A stretch of 64,000 nucleotides of DNA, from assembly GCA_009746045.1 (NCBI GenBank), contig RPFO01000645.1:568185-632184 (forward strand), given 5' to 3'. The notes under the pieces are model-generated. The model was not told where the DNA came from. It saw only the letters and a program-made list of their open reading frames with translations, and searched no databases. Shown here in pieces: positions 60,901-64,000 of the stretch. Both the position numbers and the translations under genes were made by a program. Source of the DNA: Mesostigma viride. Lineage: Eukaryota > Streptophyta > Mesostigmatophyceae > Mesostigmatales > Mesostigmataceae. Within the stretch, counting starts at the first letter, position 1, and each line of letters begins with the position of its first letter.

Positions 60901-62289
60901 GGGTGGCGGATTGGTTAAACAAGTTGGGTGGGGTGGGGTGGCAGAGTTGTTTGACAAGACGGGCCGGGTGGGGTGGCCAATTTGTTTGACAAGGTATGTG
61001 TTTTTATGGCAAGTTTTGTCGGACCAAAGGCAGGTGTGTGGGCATTGATGTTGTTGAAGTGGAGCGAGCAAAGCCAAGGGTGCGGCATCAGAGTGCGTAT
61101 GGTGGCTTGGCACCGGGCTGCTACCCATTTGTGTTGCAAGTGGGAGCCTTTTGTTTACGAGTCTCTGGCGGTTTTAAGGAGGTGCATGTCCCACCCCATC
61201 ATCCGCACATGTCATATCCTGTGAAGCAGTGCGCATCTCACCGATGTGGGGAGCATCCCACTCATGAATCGCCGTGTGGGGCACATCCCACTCACAATAA
61301 GCCGTGTGGGGCACATCCCACTCACAATGAGCCGTGTGGTGTGCTGCCCCTCTGGTTTGCACGTGCAGGTGTTTGAGAAAGGTCACTACGTGCTGCGGTT
61401 GCCAGAGAAACCGGCGCCCAGCAAGCCGCGGCCACCGCGGCCGGTCGAACCGGGGGAGGTGACCGTGCTCAATCGCGCCCCACCACAGCCGCCGCAGCCA
61501 TCCTCAGCAAGGAGCGGCGCAGGGCGCGGCCTGGGTGCTGGTGGCAGCATCGGGCCCATGCCCGAGGCCACGCTGGCGCTGCGGGAGGAGCTGGTTGACA
61601 ACGTGGCAGCTCTCCTGCGCATCCACATGGCGGGGGTGGACCCCCAGCGGGGCCGCAAGGTGGCGGACTTGGAGCGCATTTACCAAGACGAGATGGGGAA
61701 GCCGCTAGATTATGCGGCTGCAGGGTTTGGCAGCGTTATCGATCTTCTGGGGGAGGACCAGATCGCAGAGGTGTGCCGCACGGAGCCCCGTCCCTGGGGG
61801 GGTGGCATCATGTACCCTGTGACAGGTGACAGCAGGGCAGCTGCGGTGCGTGATGAGCCCAGGAGCGGCGGGGGAGGGTCGGGGGGGGTGACTCCAGCAG
61901 CATCACCCATGGCACCAGGGCCGGCAGGGAATGGTGGGTGCAACTCTGCAGGTGGCCCGAATGGGTATGGCCTGAATAGGTTTGCCCAAAATGGCTATGC
62001 CCAACATTCCTATGGCCAAAATGGCCATGCCCAAAATGCTGCCCCGGATGGCTATGGCGCGCATGGCTATGCCCAAAATGGCCGTCAGCAGTCGGTACAA
62101 ACACAGATTCTACCGGCCAGCGCGGCCCTACCCAATAAGCCTGTCGCTTGGACAGGCAAGCTTAATGGGCCGGGCCTGGACCCGCCTGGAGAGGAGGCAC
62201 CCACGCAACCGTGGGGGCAGTGGCAACCAACAGGCCATGGTGCGGTGGAGGACGAGGTTCAGCTTGCGGATCTGCTTCTGCATGACTGA
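57983..62289 (+). CDS. Multi-LOTUS (OST-HTH) domain protein, 5' end incomplete
   Basis: Exons 57983-58110, 59666-60758 and 61369-62289 join in phase (about 713 aa without the missing first exon). There are four LOTUS-like winged-helix units: residues about 11-80 (VWSAFKTFLLSAEGHYKVSG, FIKVLHEEG), 150-230 (LEWTVEKAGSGGYPLSRVPI, GVRQLKDLVGYMSDVV), 343-425 (RRWLPKAIKRAGKDGFTMSG, LAEIVDMVGDLFDKV then FEKGHYVLRLP) and 476-545 (LALREELVDNVAALLRIHMA, GFGSVIDLLGEDQIAE). Pro/Gly-rich linkers separate them. LOTUS domains bind RNA (G-quadruplex) or DEAD-box helicases in RNA-regulating proteins such as MARF1; no nuclease domain is seen here. The C-terminus is Asn/Gly/Tyr/Gln-rich with NGYAQ repeats. An alternative ending is possible: a donor at 61771 and a GAG acceptor at 62290 would remove the NGYAQ region and end in ERFIKVYLL at 62371, a better LOTUS-like finish. 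Confidence 0.8.
60748..61000. repeat. About 36-bp minisatellite made from the exon donor
   Basis: The exon end TTCGACAAG then GTGGGTGGCAGG is followed by seven diverged units of TTTGACAAG-GTGGGC-GGGTGGGGTGGCAGA type through 61000. The last unit reads GACAAG then GTATGT, a near-consensus donor. Confidence 0.85.
61236..61346. repeat. 30-bp minisatellite (about 4 copies)
   Basis: Unit GTGTGGGGCACATCCCACTC plus ACAATGAGCC, intronic, just before the last LOTUS exon. Confidence 0.9.
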
Positions 62290-62489
62290 GCCTCCAAGGT
62301 TGCTCATCGACGCGGGCTACGCTACTGAAAGTGAAGGGGGGGAGCGGTTCATCAAGGTCTACCTGCTTTAAAGTTGTGACAAAACGGGGTGTTACAGCCT
62401 TTAGTAGAGACATTCTTGAGGTTCCGTAAGGTAATTGTGGGCACCTGGAAGCATGCTCAGAAATTTCTATGGAGTAACCAGTATCGTGA

Positions 62490-62660
62490 ATGAATTAATT
62501 AAACATGTGCTCCCGTTGGGGAGTCACGTAGCACCAGAGTGCTTTTAATCCCTGAGTGTGCAAAGCGGGAAGGGGGCAGAGACCCCCCCCTTCCCTCATG
62601 CCACAGGGTGCACAGTCGAACCCATCGAAACGGCATCGATCCCTTGTGGTGCAATATGAC
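62490..62660 (-). mobile_element. Diverged A-type module
   Basis: AATTAATTAAACATGTGCTC, stem-loop CTCCCGTTGGGGAG, CACCAGAGTGCTTTTAATCC, GGGCAGAGACCCCCCC, GGGTGCACAGTCGAACCCAT, GGTGCAATATGACC. Shares the variant inner sequence with 44871-45130. Confidence 0.7.
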
Positions 62661-62739
62661 CTGTGTTTACATTGCATTACTATATCAAGGAGACAACAAT
62701 ATGGTGACGCGAGCAAACAGGCCGTGCTAGGCGAGGCAC

Positions 62740-63060
62740 ATAGCTATGTAGGCCGGCACCTGCTTACGTGGGCCGGGCCCAGCAATGCTCGCCGCCGCAA
62801 GGCCCACACCTTCAAAGAACAGCTAGTAGCAGACATGGGGGGGCTAGGCCTCTCCGTGATTTGGAACAAGATGATGGACAAGGCCAAGTGGGCCCATGCA
62901 GGTTATAGAGGACAACGAACCCCCTCCCGTGGGGAAGCGCCCGCATGTGCATTGGGAGGCACGCCAGACAGGTCCCCTAGGGTAGAGAGCTTAGACTAAT
63001 TGTTGTAGATAGATGTTGTAGATCGATGTTGTAGATAGATTAGCCCGGTAAGTAAGTAAG
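62740..63060 (+). mobile_element. LINE ORF2 3' fragment
   Basis: Frame VGRHLLTWAGPSNARRRKAH then TFKEQLVADMGGLGLSVIWN, ending in RVESLD and a stop near 62999, then TGTTGTAGATAGATG repeats and AGATTAGCCCGGTAAG. It is the plus-strand relative of the copy at 4277-5022, with a (GTAA)n tail. Confidence 0.7.
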
Positions 63061-63171
63061 TACTTGCGTGTCATGCGCAAAGGCATGCCACGGAGTACTA
63101 TGCTAATCTCATTAGAAAAATAATTACACAAAAGCTTAAACAAATATGCATCATCCCCCAACCGTTAAGCA

Positions 63172-63397
63172 CTAGATGGGGATGTAATCCTCATCCGAGC
63201 TGTCCTCTACTGTAATGGCAGACGAGGCGGTAGTATAGCGGCTATCCTCAGGACCAATAACCTCCTCCTGCGGACTTCTACCCTGGCTAGCAACGGGCCG
63301 CGGGGCCCGTGGGGAGAAAACAGGAGCATACCCCTCGGGAAGGTGCTTATCGCCCGGTAGGACTGTTTGCTTACTAGCCCGGTAGGACTGTTTGCAC
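63172..63397 (-). other. Short unidentified coding-like segment beside (CATC)n
   Basis: Minus-strand frame from the repeat border to a stop at 63172, with a basic/Pro-rich part ([20 protein letters not shown]) and an acidic end ([12 protein letters not shown]). The border GTTTGCACCC next to (CATC)n also flanks the LINE 3' end at 4344-4365, so this is probably retroelement sequence. No function assigned. Confidence 0.35.
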
Positions 63398-64000
63398 CCA
63401 TCCATCCATCCATCCATCCATCGATCCATCCATCCATCCATCCATCCATCCATCCATCCATCCATCCATCCATCCATCCATCCATCCATCCATCCATCCA
63501 TCCATCCATCCATCCATCCATCCATCCATCCATCCATCCATCCATCCATCCATCCATCCATCCATCCATCCATCCATCCATCCATCCATCCATCCATCCA
63601 TCCATCCATCCATCCATCCATCCATCCATCCATCCATCCATCCATCCATCCATCCATCCATCCATCCATCCATCCATCCATCCATCCATCCATCCATCCA
63701 TCCATCCATCCATCCATCCATCCATCCATCCATCCATCCATCCATCCATCCATCCATCCATCCATCCATCCATCCATCCATCCATCCATCCATCCATCCA
63801 TCCATCCATCCATCCATCCATCCATCCATCCATCCATCCATCCATCCATCCATCCATCCATCCATCCATCCATCCATCCATCCATCCATCCATCCATCCA
63901 TCCATCCATCCATCCATCCATCCATCCATCCATCCATCCATCCATCCATCCATCCATCCATCCATCCATCCATCCATCCATCCATCCATCCATCCATCCA
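63398..64000. repeat. (CATC)n microsatellite, at least 600 bp
   Basis: Almost perfect CATC units with one early substitution (TCGATCC at 63421). The array continues beyond the window. The same tetranucleotide occurs in a short form at the LINE 3' end near 4318-4343, so it may have grown from a LINE tail. Confidence 0.97.

Noticed and set aside
63172-64000. MDGW repeat protein
   Set aside because: Translation of (CATC)n; only the last roughly 75 codons outside the array could be real, and they look like retroelement sequence.

Overview
The window looks like nuclear DNA of a green alga (chlorophyte-grade Viridiplantae). It carries four long, GC-rich, mostly intron-rich genes whose closest recognisable relatives are plant proteins: a GNOM/GBF1-type ARF-GEF, a STICHEL/DnaX-like AAA+ protein, a GH13 amylase and a multi-LOTUS protein. 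It also holds an intronless HPAT-type glycosyltransferase. Between them lie AT-richer stretches full of retrotransposon debris and (TTAATT)n runs. There are no bacterial operons or Shine-Dalgarno sites. I cannot assign a genus.

Layout. 1-1454: no convincing gene. 1455-3245 (+): Golgi-type glycosyltransferase of the hydroxyproline O-arabinosyltransferase class. 3246-8808: a nest of LINE-like fragments and small modules ending in a stem-loop plus TTAATTAA. 8809-27769 (-): ARF-GEF in 20 exons, all phases consistent (about 1737 aa). 27770-28442: short divergent promoter interval. 28443-40955 (+): STICHEL-like DnaX/RFC-type ATPase in 10 exons (about 1228 aa). 40956-49146: second transposon graveyard, with a decayed LINE ORF1, a hAT element inserted into it, reverse-transcriptase remnants and several modules. 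49147-56997 (-): five-exon GH13 enzyme (618 aa) whose introns hold a 1.35-kb foldback element and long (CCCA)n and (GA)n arrays. 57983-62289 (+): protein with four LOTUS-like domains, divergent from the GH13 gene. 62490-64000: LINE 3' pieces and a (CATC)n array running off the window.

The genes do not form one pathway. They are housekeeping-type functions: membrane traffic (ARF-GEF), Golgi protein glycosylation (HPAT), alpha-glucan metabolism (GH13), RNA regulation (LOTUS), and a DnaX-like ATPase of unclear role.

The most striking pattern is in the introns. Beside at least a dozen of the roughly 34 introns, degraded copies of the exon edge, splice site included, are repeated inside the adjoining intron. 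I call these splice-junction echoes. A second unusual pattern is the modular transposon system, in which hairpin-ended modules face outward at both ends of an element and are flanked by TTAATTAA.
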